Of a DNA stretch of 27,385 nt, positions 1 to 6,787 are shown piece after piece. The stretch's first letter is position 1. Each line of letters opens with the position of its first letter. Position numbers and translations under genes: made by a program. This DNA comes from Flavobacterium sp. (GTDB lineage Bacteria > Bacteroidota > Bacteroidia > Flavobacteriales > Flavobacteriaceae). A model generated the notes under the pieces. That model was not told where the DNA came from. It searched no databases and worked only from the letters and a program-made list of their open reading frames with translations. The DNA lies in assembly GCA_018062725.1 (NCBI GenBank), contig JAGORP010000017.1:1-27385 (forward strand), written 5' to 3'.

Positions 1-151
1 AATTATGCAGCATAAAACAAGCCAATTTCGGAAATAACTTTTGGCTCTTGAAAAAGCCAAAAAAAGTTATTCTGAAATTATGCAAAATTGAAATAAAAAA
101 CTAAATTTGATATATTAACTAATTATTAACCTTGTTGCATTAAGGTCTTGA
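1..151. repeat. Palindromic non-coding stretch at left edge
   Basis: No coding frame is evident here. A long imperfect inverted repeat is visible: the arm around positions 21-45 (GCCAATTTCGGAAATAACTT, then TTGGCT) mirrors the arm around 55-84 (AGCCAAAAAAAGTTATT, then CTGAAATTATGC). A smaller near-palindrome, TTATGCAGCATAA, lies at 3-15. The stretch ends at an in-frame TGA (149-151), just before the homology to a permease begins. It could be a terminator or repeat remnant, a mobile-element edge, or an assembly artefact. The sequence alone does not decide between these. Confidence 0.45.
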
Positions 152-424
152 ATCCGCCGCTTTGTTGGACTAGTAATGGGCGGAATTCAATCATTAGCCC
201 GTTCTACGTATTCTAAATTTTTGCCTGAAACGACCGATACCGCATCCTATTTTAGTTTTTATGACGTAACCGAAAAGGTAGGTATTGTTATTGGAATGTC
301 GGTTTATGGCATCATATATCAAGTGACGGGTTCGATGCGAAATTCTATTGTGTTTCTCGGTATTTTCTTTGTGATTGGATTACTACTTTTATTGAGAGTT
401 CCAAGAACTAAGGAAACAAGATAA
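152..424 (+). pseudogene. C-terminal fragment of an MFS permease (UMF1/YxiO-like)
   Basis: Only the last ~90 residues of a transporter are present. The segment GGIQSLARSTYSKFLPE followed by FYDVTEK resembles the conserved region before the last two helices of UMF1/Atg22-like major facilitator proteins, which are normally about 400-440 residues. Two hydrophobic helices follow (roughly residues 34-51 and 58-73 from the ATG at 176), then a short basic tail. The frame is open only back to a TGA at 149-151. The residues before FVGLVMGG read Ile-Arg-Arg, not a hydrophobic helix, so family similarity seems to stop near position 160. The ATG at 176 lies inside a conserved motif and is unlikely to be a true start. 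The upstream part of the gene is therefore missing here, by truncation, rearrangement or misassembly. Substrate unknown. Confidence 0.7.
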
Positions 425-441
425 ATTTTTATATAGAAGAG

Positions 442-479
442 AAAAAAAAGCCTCAAATTACTATTTTGAGGCTTTTTTT
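442..479. terminator. Bidirectional rho-independent terminator
   Basis: The perfect stem GCCTCAAA (450-457) / TTTGAGGC (465-472) has a 7-nt loop. It is preceded by an A tract (442-449) and followed by a T tract (473-479), so it can stop transcription from both sides. It lies between the converging permease fragment and the DUF349 gene. Confidence 0.9.
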
Positions 480-481
480 AA

Positions 482-2347
482 TTACATTTTTCTAATCTGT
501 TTTAGCTTTTCTTTCCAAGTGGCTAATTCTTCTTTATGTCTTTCAATGCTTTTCTTTACTTCGGCAACCAGTGGATTGTCTTTTTTCGCATTAGCAAAAA
601 ACTGAATGTTGTTTTCTAATTGGAAAATTTCATTTTGAACTTCTTCTACTTTGCGTTGAAGAAATACTTTTTCGTTGTCAATTTTTCTAGCATCGTTATC
701 ACCTGAAAGTTGTTCTAATCGACTATTAAAACGCATCATTTCAGCTTCTTTTTTGCTAGAAGTTAAATTTTCGAACAAACCGTCTAATACTTTATTAAAT
801 TTCCCATCAATATGACGGCGAGCGAAAGGTACTTTACCAAATGATTTCCAGGTTTCGATATGTGCTTTTATAGCCTCTAAATCGGTTTTATGATTGCCTG
901 AAAACTCAAAAGCACGTACTTTTTCCAAATAGTCTTTTTTCTTTTCAAATGCTTCAATTTCAACGGCTTCATTTTCATTTTTTACTGCATGCAAACGATC
1001 AAAGTAATGATTACAAGCACTTTTAAATTCGGCCCAAACACTGTCTGAAAATTTTCTAGGAACATGGCCAATTTGCTTCCATTCGTCCTGAATTTTTTTC
1101 ATGATTGGAGTTGTGGTTGCAAAATCATCGCTGTCCATTAATTCTTTGGCACGAGCTACCAAAGCATTTTTCTTGTCTAAATTATGTTGTTGGTCTTTTT
1201 TAATGTCTTTGTAAAATGCATTTTTGTGGACATTAAAATTACGAACGGCTGTTTTAAATTCACTCCACGTTTGTTCATTGACTTCCGAAGGAACTTTACC
1301 CGCTTCAAAGAAAGCTTTTCGCAAGGCTTCAATTTTATTGATTTGATTTTGCCAACCCGAATGAACTTCAATTTTTTCCGTTGCAATTTGTTCGATAGCA
1401 GCAATAATTTCTTTTTTCTTAGCCAAATTTTCTACCTCACGATTGCGGTATTCTTCAAATAAGCTTTCGCGCTTGTCGTGCATTTGTTTGGTAACGTCAC
1501 TGAAAGCGTTCCAAATTTCTTCTCTTTTGTCCTTCGATACGGGTCCAATTTCTTCCTTCCAAATTTTATGTAACAATTGTAACTCTCTAAAAGCCTTCAT
1601 CACATCTGTTTCTTGTAAAAGGCTTTGGGCTCGTTCTATGATTTTGGTTTTCTTCTCTAAATTTTGTTTAAAATCCTGATCACGCGCTTCACGATCTAAG
1701 TGTAATATGTCGTAGAAATTTTCAACGTGGAAATGGTAGTTGTTCCAAACGTGGTTGTATTTGTCTTTTGGAATCGGACCTGCATTTTTCCAACGTTCCC
1801 GTAAATCATTGAATTGTTTTAGCGAATCAACAATGTTTTCATTTGGATTGATTAAAGATTTTAATTCTTCAATCAAATTTAAACGGGTTTGTAAATTCGT
1901 TTTTAAATTGGATTCTAACGATTTAAAATGCGCATTTTTCTTGGTTCTGTAATTGTTATATAAAGAATCGAATTTCGATTTTAATGGTAAATGATATTCA
2001 AATTCTTCTTCAGTATTTGGGTTATCGTGTAAAAATTCTTCCTTTTTCTCCTCGATAAAATGGTTGTATTTCGATAAAAATGTCGATTTAATTTCTTCAA
2101 CATGTTTACTTACAGCCATAACTTTTTCGGTAGCTACAAGTTCTTCAAGTGCTACAACGAGTTTATCCATATCCATTGCTTCATAATTCTGCATTGGGAT
2201 ATCGTGGCTTTCGTCAATCGTTGCGTCTTCGCTTACTTCCGCGTTTAGATTTTCAATAGTTTCAATTGCTTCGTTAACAACGACTTGCGATTCTTGATTT
2301 TCATTTCCATCTGCTTGAAGCAGGTTATCGTGTTGTGGTTCTTGCAT
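482..2347 (-). CDS. DUF349 repeat protein
   Basis: A 621-residue acidic, helical, apparently cytoplasmic protein with no signal peptide or membrane segment. An acidic leader of about 60 residues is followed by five DUF349-type repeats, at roughly 157-215, 236-298, 314-380, 396-455 and 472-530. Each has the pattern ...(L/I)...W......P......W..F....(N/D).F, for example DEWKQIGHVPRKFSDSVWAE at 421-440. A charged coiled-coil tail (about 555-621) ends the protein. DUF349 proteins are widespread in Bacteroidota and their function is not established. The ATG is chosen because a promoter-like sequence lies just upstream. The gene ends 2 bp from the bidirectional terminator. Confidence 0.9.
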   Translation of the reverse strand: MQEPQHDNLLQADGNENQESQVVVNEAIETIENLNAEVSEDATIDESHDIPMQNYEAMDMDKLVVALEELVATEKVMAVSKHVEEIKSTFLSKYNHFIEEKKEEFLHDNPNTEEEFEYHLPLKSKFDSLYNNYRTKKNAHFKSLESNLKTNLQTRLNLIEELKSLINPNENIVDSLKQFNDLRERWKNAGPIPKDKYNHVWNNYHFHVENFYDILHLDREARDQDFKQNLEKKTKIIERAQSLLQETDVMKAFRELQLLHKIWKEEIGPVSKDKREEIWNAFSDVTKQMHDKRESLFEEYRNREVENLAKKKEIIAAIEQIATEKIEVHSGWQNQINKIEALRKAFFEAGKVPSEVNEQTWSEFKTAVRNFNVHKNAFYKDIKKDQQHNLDKKNALVARAKELMDSDDFATTTPIMKKIQDEWKQIGHVPRKFSDSVWAEFKSACNHYFDRLHAVKNENEAVEIEAFEKKKDYLEKVRAFEFSGNHKTDLEAIKAHIETWKSFGKVPFARRHIDGKFNKVLDGLFENLTSSKKEAEMMRFNSRLEQLSGDNDARKIDNEKVFLQRKVEEVQNEIFQLENNIQFFANAKKDNPLVAEVKKSIERHKEELATWKEKLKQIRKM

Positions 2348-2376
2348 GATGCAGGATATTTACAGTTACTATTTGC

Positions 2377-2405
2377 CGAAGTTAGTAAAATCGAATTAAA
2401 TTCAA
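2377..2405 (-). promoter_or_regulatory. Putative Bacteroidota promoter of the DUF349 gene
   Basis: On the minus strand, TTG (complement of 2403-2405) is followed after 18 nt by TAACTTCG (complement of 2377-2384), one mismatch from TAnnTTTG. It would place the transcript start roughly 25 nt before the ATG. The call rests on consensus matching only. Confidence 0.4.
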
Positions 2406-2676
2406 AAGATAAAACCGCTGTATTACCATTTTTTTGGTTGAAAGTACCAATTCTTCTTTTTTTAGTGATTTTTAGCAGCTTTTTCCAGCCATTCGTTGCA
2501 ATCTTTTTTATACTTGACATGTTTTTAGAAACCTGTCAGATCTAAAAAAGAATTTTCACCTCAAACAAAGTTCACTGAACTCAACAAAATAAATTAAAAT
2601 AATAGTGAACTAATCTGGGCCATTATGATGTTTTTAGGTTTATTATAAAATTTGTAGTAACATTGGCTTTTGTATC
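2406..2676. other. Non-coding stretch upstream of the SET gene
   Basis: With the DUF349 leader this makes a 329-bp gap between genes. Short open frames here (for example 2285-2545 plus and 2245-2520 minus) show no family resemblance and overlap the DUF349 start. On the minus strand a short peptide-like run (KKDCNEWLEKAAKNH then stop, about 2455-2505) might be a gene remnant, but I cannot identify it. A REP-like hairpin lies at 2515-2538. I see no clear promoter for the plus-strand SET gene. Confidence 0.4.
2515..2538. repeat. REP-like hairpin TGACAnGTTT
   Basis: TGACATGTTT (2515-2524), loop TTAG, AAACCTGTCA (2529-2538): a 10-bp stem with one mismatch. It resembles the CCTGACAGGTTT palindromes scattered between genes in Flavobacterium-type genomes. 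It has no strong U tract, so a terminator role is doubtful. Confidence 0.5.
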
Positions 2677-3102
2677 ATGATGAATCCAGATAAAAATACT
2701 ATTGAAGCCTCTGAAGTCGATTACTTATACGTGCAAGAATCACAGATTCTAAATTCCGGAAATGGATTGTTCACGGCTATAAAAATCTATAAAGACGAAA
2801 TTATTTCTGTTTTTAAAGGGGAAGTTTTAAATCAATCGGAAATTTTAAAAAGAGAAGCAAAAAAGGAAGACAAATATTTTATGGTGCTTTTAAATGGCTC
2901 TGTATTAGATTGTATGCACACCGATTGTTTTGCAAAATATGCCAATGACGCTTCGGGTTTTAGTAAATCGGCTTTTAAAAACAATGCCAAAATCACTTTG
3001 GATGATAATGATAATGTTTGTTTGGTGGCTACTTCAACTATAAAAGTAGGACAAGAGATTTTTTGTAGTTACGGTCAAAAATATTGGAGGAAACACAAAT
3101 AG
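2677..3102 (+). CDS. Small single-domain SET protein (putative lysine methyltransferase)
   Basis: A 141-residue protein consisting almost entirely of a SET domain. The first motif, SGNGLFTAIKIYKDEIISVF, matches the start of SET (GxGlfA...I..ge.I..f.Ge). A central DCFAKYANDASG stands where family members have (G/D)..aRyiNHS, and KVGQEIFCSYGQKYW matches the C-terminal GEEL..dYG..YW. These segments normally build the S-adenosylmethionine and target-lysine sites. The NHS box is altered to NDA, so the cofactor pocket may be modified. The methylated substrate is unknown. It is the only plus-strand gene between position 482 and the RDD gene at 24966, and it splits otherwise co-oriented genes, suggesting later insertion. 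A second ATG two codons in (MMNP) makes the exact start uncertain by one residue. Confidence 0.85.
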   Translation: MMNPDKNTIEASEVDYLYVQESQILNSGNGLFTAIKIYKDEIISVFKGEVLNQSEILKREAKKEDKYFMVLLNGSVLDCMHTDCFAKYANDASGFSKSAFKNNAKITLDDNDNVCLVATSTIKVGQEIFCSYGQKYWRKHK

Positions 3103-3110
3103 CTAGCTAT
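3099..3110. other. 12-bp palindrome spanning two abutting stop codons
   Basis: ATAGCTAGCTAT is a perfect palindrome. The TAG of the SET gene (3100-3102) and the TAG of aroE on the other strand (3103-3105) lie side by side within it, leaving no intergenic base. There is no obvious terminator, so converging transcripts may overlap. Confidence 0.8.
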
Positions 3111-3840
3111 TCCAAATCTCCCAGGCTTTTTCGGCTTGAAGTACCAACATTTCATGTCCGTTTTTGATAACCGCTCCTTTTTCTGCTGCGTTGTTTAAAA
3201 AAGTAGTTTTTTCCGGATTGTATATTAAGTCATAGACAATGTGATTGTTGTTTAGATATTGATACGGAATATCTGGATAAACTTCAGTATTAGGGAAGGT
3301 TCCTAACGGAGTGCCATTAATAATAATTTGGAAATCTGTCATTGTTTTTTCATCCAAATCTTCATAGCCCATGGTGTTTTCATTTACGATTCTCGAAACA
3401 AACGTAAAATCAATATCGAGTTGATGTAACCCAAAAGCAACGGCCTTTGCGGCACCGCCTGTTCCTAAAATCAATGCTTTTTTGTGGTGTGATTTTAAAA
3501 GAGGTTGTAATGATTTGATAAAGCCAAAATAATCGGTATTGTCTCCCAAAAGCTTTCCGTTAGGAAAAATTTTGATGGTATTGACTGCGCCAATTTGTTT
3601 GGCATTTTCTGATAACTCATCTAAAAACGGAATAATAGCTTCTTTATAGGGAATGGTTACATTAAGTCCGATTAATTCCGGATTGTTTTTTATAATTTCA
3701 GGAAAATCTTGAATACTCGGAATATCGAAGTTTTCATAACTAAAAGCATGGTTTATTCCTTCCTTTGTAAATTTTTGAGTAAAATAATTTCTAGAAAAAG
3801 AATAACCGATATTTTTACCTACTAATCCTAGTTTATTCAT
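3103..3840 (-). CDS. aroE: Shikimate dehydrogenase
   Basis: Reduces 3-dehydroshikimate to shikimate with NADPH in the chorismate (aromatic amino acid) pathway, in the cytoplasm. At 245 residues it is at the short end of the family, as is usual in Bacteroidota. Substrate-binding serines are in GYSFSR (Ser14, Ser16). The catalytic lysine is Lys66 in NVTIPYK, and the catalytic aspartate is Asp103 in GDNTDYFGF. A Rossmann glycine motif GTGGAAKA (126-133) binds NADP. The closing LVLQAEKAWEIW is the usual substrate-side C-terminal helix. The ATG start gives a full N-terminal strand. Its stop abuts the stop of the SET gene. A 103-bp spacer with an inverted repeat separates it from the TPR gene upstream. 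Confidence 0.95.
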   Translation of the reverse strand: MNKLGLVGKNIGYSFSRNYFTQKFTKEGINHAFSYENFDIPSIQDFPEIIKNNPELIGLNVTIPYKEAIIPFLDELSENAKQIGAVNTIKIFPNGKLLGDNTDYFGFIKSLQPLLKSHHKKALILGTGGAAKAVAFGLHQLDIDFTFVSRIVNENTMGYEDLDEKTMTDFQIIINGTPLGTFPNTEVYPDIPYQYLNNNHIVYDLIYNPEKTTFLNNAAEKGAVIKNGHEMLVLQAEKAWEIWNS

Positions 3841-3873
3841 TGGTTTTTGAAATTTGTTTTTCTAAAAAAATAA

Positions 3874-3928
3874 CCACAAATACACGAATAATCACAATGT
3901 AATGTAAAAAATATTCCTGTATTCGTGG
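3874..3928. repeat. Inverted repeat CCACAAATACA / TGTATTCGTGG
   Basis: CCACAAATACA (3874-3884) pairs with TGTATTCGTGG (3918-3928), one mismatch. The phrase ATTCGTGG/CCACGAAT is a motif I associate with intergenic repeats in Bacteroidota. It sits between the TPR gene and aroE. The loop is 33 nt, and there is no terminator-like T run after the stem. Confidence 0.55.
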
Positions 3929-3943
3929 CCAATTAAGAGCACA

Positions 3944-5338
3944 TTATTTTTTATGTTTTTCTATACTATCCTGAACTTCTTTTCGTTCCCAAATCACAGG
4001 GAAAAGGTCTTTTAAAAGTTTTTTGTTTTTGTAATTTTGACGTAAACCGTTACTTAAATGAAACGTTCCTTTTTCAGTATCTTGTAGCATAAAATACAAC
4101 CCTGCCAATCGGTATTCTATTTCATTTTCTTCAGGAAAATAATCACCAGCTTGTAATAGTGTTTGTATAGCATTACCAAACTCACCTAAAAATTGCAATA
4201 AATCTGCCCAATACAACCAAGTGTCTAATTCATAGTCACCAAATTCTACTGCTTTTCGATAACCCATTTCGGCTTCTTCATAAAAATTTAAAGCGCGATT
4301 TATGGTTGCAAAACGCTTCCAGTATAATCTGTTTTCGCTGTCAATTGCCAATGCTTTATTGACAAAATACAGCGCTTTTTGATAGTTTTTCTTTTTGAAA
4401 TACAAATCCGTAATAGCAATCCAACCTTTGTCTAGTAATGGATCTTCATGCACGGTTTGGTTGTAGAATTTTAAAGCTTCAACTTCATTTCCTAATTTTT
4501 CATAACATTTTCCAATGCGAAGTAGCGCATAAGAAGTGGGATCTTCAAGGCGAATTGTTTCATTATAGTTTTCAATGGCTTCTTCAAAACGACCTAAACG
4601 TTCTAGGGATTTTGCTTTTTCCATAAAAGCACCCATAAAATACTCGTCGATTATTGTTGCATAATCGAAAGCTGTATAGGCCGCTTCGTATTTTTTTATC
4701 GTATAATTTAATCGACCCAATTGATGCCAAGCGATCTCGCTGTAAGGGTTTTCATCAATGTATTTTGTTAAATAGGTGATTGCTTCTTCGTATTGTTCTA
4801 AAAATTCAAAACAATAAATGACATTGTACAAACTTGATTGTTCTTCAGGGTCTTCTTCTAAACATTTGATGAAATTTTCTTTGGCCAATTCCAATTCGTC
4901 CATAAAAAGGTATTCCATTCCGATTAAATTGTATACATCGGCATAATCATCAGTGTATTTTAAAGCAATTTTTAAGAATTCGACAGCTTTTTCGTGATTG
5001 TCTCTTTTGGAATAGATATTGGCTTTTTGGATGTAAATTTCTTCGTTGGTAGGTTCGATAGCATACAATTCATTGAGCATCTTTTCGGCAACGTCTAGTT
5101 TGTCTTCAAAGACTAACATTTCTACGTGCACGAGTTTTAATCCAGTAGATTTCGGATGTTGTTCCAACGCCAATTTCAATGCTTTTTTGGCAAGGCTAGG
5201 TTTCCCAATATCCATGTAATGCAGTATGATATCCTCAAATTCCTCCGAGTCAAAAAACAAGACTTTGTTTGTTTTTAACATCGATTCGAATTTCGATAAG
5301 GATAAATTGTAATCTTCTTCATCGTGACTCAAATGCAT
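3944..5338 (-). CDS. Tetratricopeptide repeat protein
   Basis: 464 residues, built almost wholly of TPR helix pairs from about residue 45 to 450. Examples are EEIYIQKANIYSKRDNHEKA, IGMEYLFMDELELAKENF and LLRIGKCYEKLGNEVEALKF, each with the W/L-G-Y-A-F-A-P spacing of the family. There is no signal peptide or membrane segment, so a cytoplasmic scaffold role is likely. The partner is not evident. The ATG is immediately preceded by AAGGAGT, unusually close for a ribosome binding site. The N-terminus is acidic (HDEEDYN). It is separated from the aminotransferase gene upstream by a 161-bp repeat-rich spacer. Confidence 0.9.
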   Translation of the reverse strand: MHLSHDEEDYNLSLSKFESMLKTNKVLFFDSEEFEDIILHYMDIGKPSLAKKALKLALEQHPKSTGLKLVHVEMLVFEDKLDVAEKMLNELYAIEPTNEEIYIQKANIYSKRDNHEKAVEFLKIALKYTDDYADVYNLIGMEYLFMDELELAKENFIKCLEEDPEEQSSLYNVIYCFEFLEQYEEAITYLTKYIDENPYSEIAWHQLGRLNYTIKKYEAAYTAFDYATIIDEYFMGAFMEKAKSLERLGRFEEAIENYNETIRLEDPTSYALLRIGKCYEKLGNEVEALKFYNQTVHEDPLLDKGWIAITDLYFKKKNYQKALYFVNKALAIDSENRLYWKRFATINRALNFYEEAEMGYRKAVEFGDYELDTWLYWADLLQFLGEFGNAIQTLLQAGDYFPEENEIEYRLAGLYFMLQDTEKGTFHLSNGLRQNYKNKKLLKDLFPVIWERKEVQDSIEKHKK

Positions 5339-5441
5339 ACTCCTTGTTTTTAGAATTATCCTTCTATAAAATTAGGCAACCTAGTTGTTGATATCGTTTT
5401 ATTATTTTTTTGTTGTGAACAATTTAATTAACAAAATTTGA

Positions 5442-5520
5442 ATTGATAATTGATAATTGATAATTTTTTCAACTAGAAATCAAAATTGTTCATTGTCAAT
5501 TATCCATTGTTAATTTTTAA
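5442..5520. repeat. ATTGATA heptamer tandem with inverted AT-rich arm
   Basis: Three perfect heptamers ATTGATA occupy 5442-5462. About 30 bp later the stretch CATTGTCAATTATCCATTGT (5491-5510) carries a diverged inverted counterpart, so the region can fold on itself. The second arm overlaps the end of the aminotransferase gene and encodes its last residues (INNG, stop). Confidence 0.65.
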
Positions 5521-6702
5521 TTGTTCTAACACTTCATTCATAGCTTCAATAATGATGCCACAACCTTCGATAATTTCTTGGTTAGATAAGGTTAGAGGTG
5601 GCGTGATACGAATAGCGCAACCTTCGAAGAGTAGCCAAAATAAAATAAGTCCCTTTTCTTGGCATTTAAAAATGATTTCATTTGTTATTTCAGGACTTTC
5701 TGTCATTATCGCCAGCATTAAACCTTCTCCACGGACTTCCTTAATTAACGGATGCACTAACAATTTACGAAATAATTGCTCTTTTTCCAAGCATTTCGAC
5801 ATTAAATCGGTTTCGACTAATTCTTGAAGCGTCGCTAAACAAGCGGCTGCGATTACTGGATGTCCACCAAAAGTCGTAATATGCCCTAATTTAGGGTCGT
5901 GAGTTAATAAATCCATGTGATTGGCATTGGCGGTAAAAGCACCAACGGGCATGCCTCCACCCATACCTTTTCCCATCACCACGACATCAGGAACGATATC
6001 ATAGTTTTGGAACCCGAATAATTTACCGGTACGGCCAAAGCCTGGTTGAATTTCGTCTAAAATCAACATAGCGCCGACTTCATCACAGCGTTGACGTACT
6101 TTTTTCAAGAAGTCATTTTGTGGTTGAATGAATCCTGCTCCTCCTTGAATGGTTTCTAAAATGATTCCGGCCGTTTTGGTGGTTATTTTTTGTAAATCTG
6201 CTTCGTTGTTGAAGGTAATAAAATCTACATCGGGAATTAGCGGACGGAAGATTTGCTTGCGTTCTTCAAATCCCATCACGCTCATCGAGCCCATCGTGTT
6301 GCCGTGATACGCATTGTAGCAAGAGATTAATTGACTTCTGCCAGTTACTCTTCTGGCCAATTTTAAGGCACCTTCTGTGGCTTCTGTACCCGAATTTACC
6401 AAATAGGTTTTGTTCAGTTGAGAGGGCATATTTTCGGCTAATAATTTACACAAAGCCACTGCGGGATCTTGTGCATATTCGCCATAAACCATGACATGGG
6501 CATATTTGTCTAATTGATCAATAATAGCTTTTTTGACTCTTGGATGTTGATGTCCTAGAGTACACGCCGAAACACCCGCTACAAAATCTAAATATTTTTT
6601 GCCTTTGGTATCGTAGATGTAAGAACCAATGGCATGTGATACTTCCATACCTAGAGGATACGGAGAAGTTTGGGCTTGATAGGTAAGGAAATCGTTTAGC
6701 AT
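5500..6702 (-). CDS. Class-III PLP aminotransferase (ornithine/acetylornithine-type)
   Basis: A 400-residue cytoplasmic fold-type I, class-III aminotransferase. The substrate pocket begins at about residue 17. SGTEATEGALKLAR (104-117) binds the PLP phosphate. LDEIQPGFGRTG (215-226) carries Asp216, which contacts the pyridine nitrogen. VVVMGKGMGGGMPVGA holds Lys245, the Schiff-base lysine. The class covers ornithine, acetylornithine, 4-aminobutyrate and related omega-amino donors, and the sequence alone does not fix the substrate. The frame is open for another 31 codons upstream (to 6795). That extension (KKSQKPKAKSQKS...) is translated from heptamer repeats and overlaps the upstream gene, so I choose the internal ATG (MLNDFLTYQ), which starts where family similarity starts. 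The C-terminal KINNG is also repeat-derived. Confidence 0.88.
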   Translation of the reverse strand: MLNDFLTYQAQTSPYPLGMEVSHAIGSYIYDTKGKKYLDFVAGVSACTLGHQHPRVKKAIIDQLDKYAHVMVYGEYAQDPAVALCKLLAENMPSQLNKTYLVNSGTEATEGALKLARRVTGRSQLISCYNAYHGNTMGSMSVMGFEERKQIFRPLIPDVDFITFNNEADLQKITTKTAGIILETIQGGAGFIQPQNDFLKKVRQRCDEVGAMLILDEIQPGFGRTGKLFGFQNYDIVPDVVVMGKGMGGGMPVGAFTANANHMDLLTHDPKLGHITTFGGHPVIAAACLATLQELVETDLMSKCLEKEQLFRKLLVHPLIKEVRGEGLMLAIMTESPEITNEIIFKCQEKGLILFWLLFEGCAIRITPPLTLSNQEIIEGCGIIIEAMNEVLEQLKINNG

Positions 6703-6703
6703 T

Positions 6704-6787
6704 TGTAAGGCATTAGTGATTAGGCAATAGCCGTTAGCTTTTATTTTTTCTGTTGACTTTTGACTTTTGGCTTTTGGCTTTTGACTT
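6704..6787. repeat. Heptamer tandem TTGRCTT and adjoining TTAG-type repeats
   Basis: Five consecutive heptamers run without interruption: TTGACTT (6753), TTGACTT (6760), TTGGCTT (6767), TTGGCTT (6774), TTGACTT (6781). Next to them, 6710-6738 has a looser pattern (GCATTAGTGATTAGGCAATA, then GCCGTTAGC). This DNA lies between two genes, but the end of the OstA/LptA-like gene reads through it. Confidence 0.8.

Noticed and set aside
2285..2545. Plus-strand open frame and a minus-strand one (2245-2520) near the DUF349 start
   Set aside because: Both overlap the DUF349 N-terminus or promoter and look compositionally random (Phe/Leu-rich and Lys/Asn-rich).
6753..6787. Possible CRISPR-like array
   Set aside because: Units are 7 bp with no spacers and no cas genes nearby; it is a simple tandem repeat.
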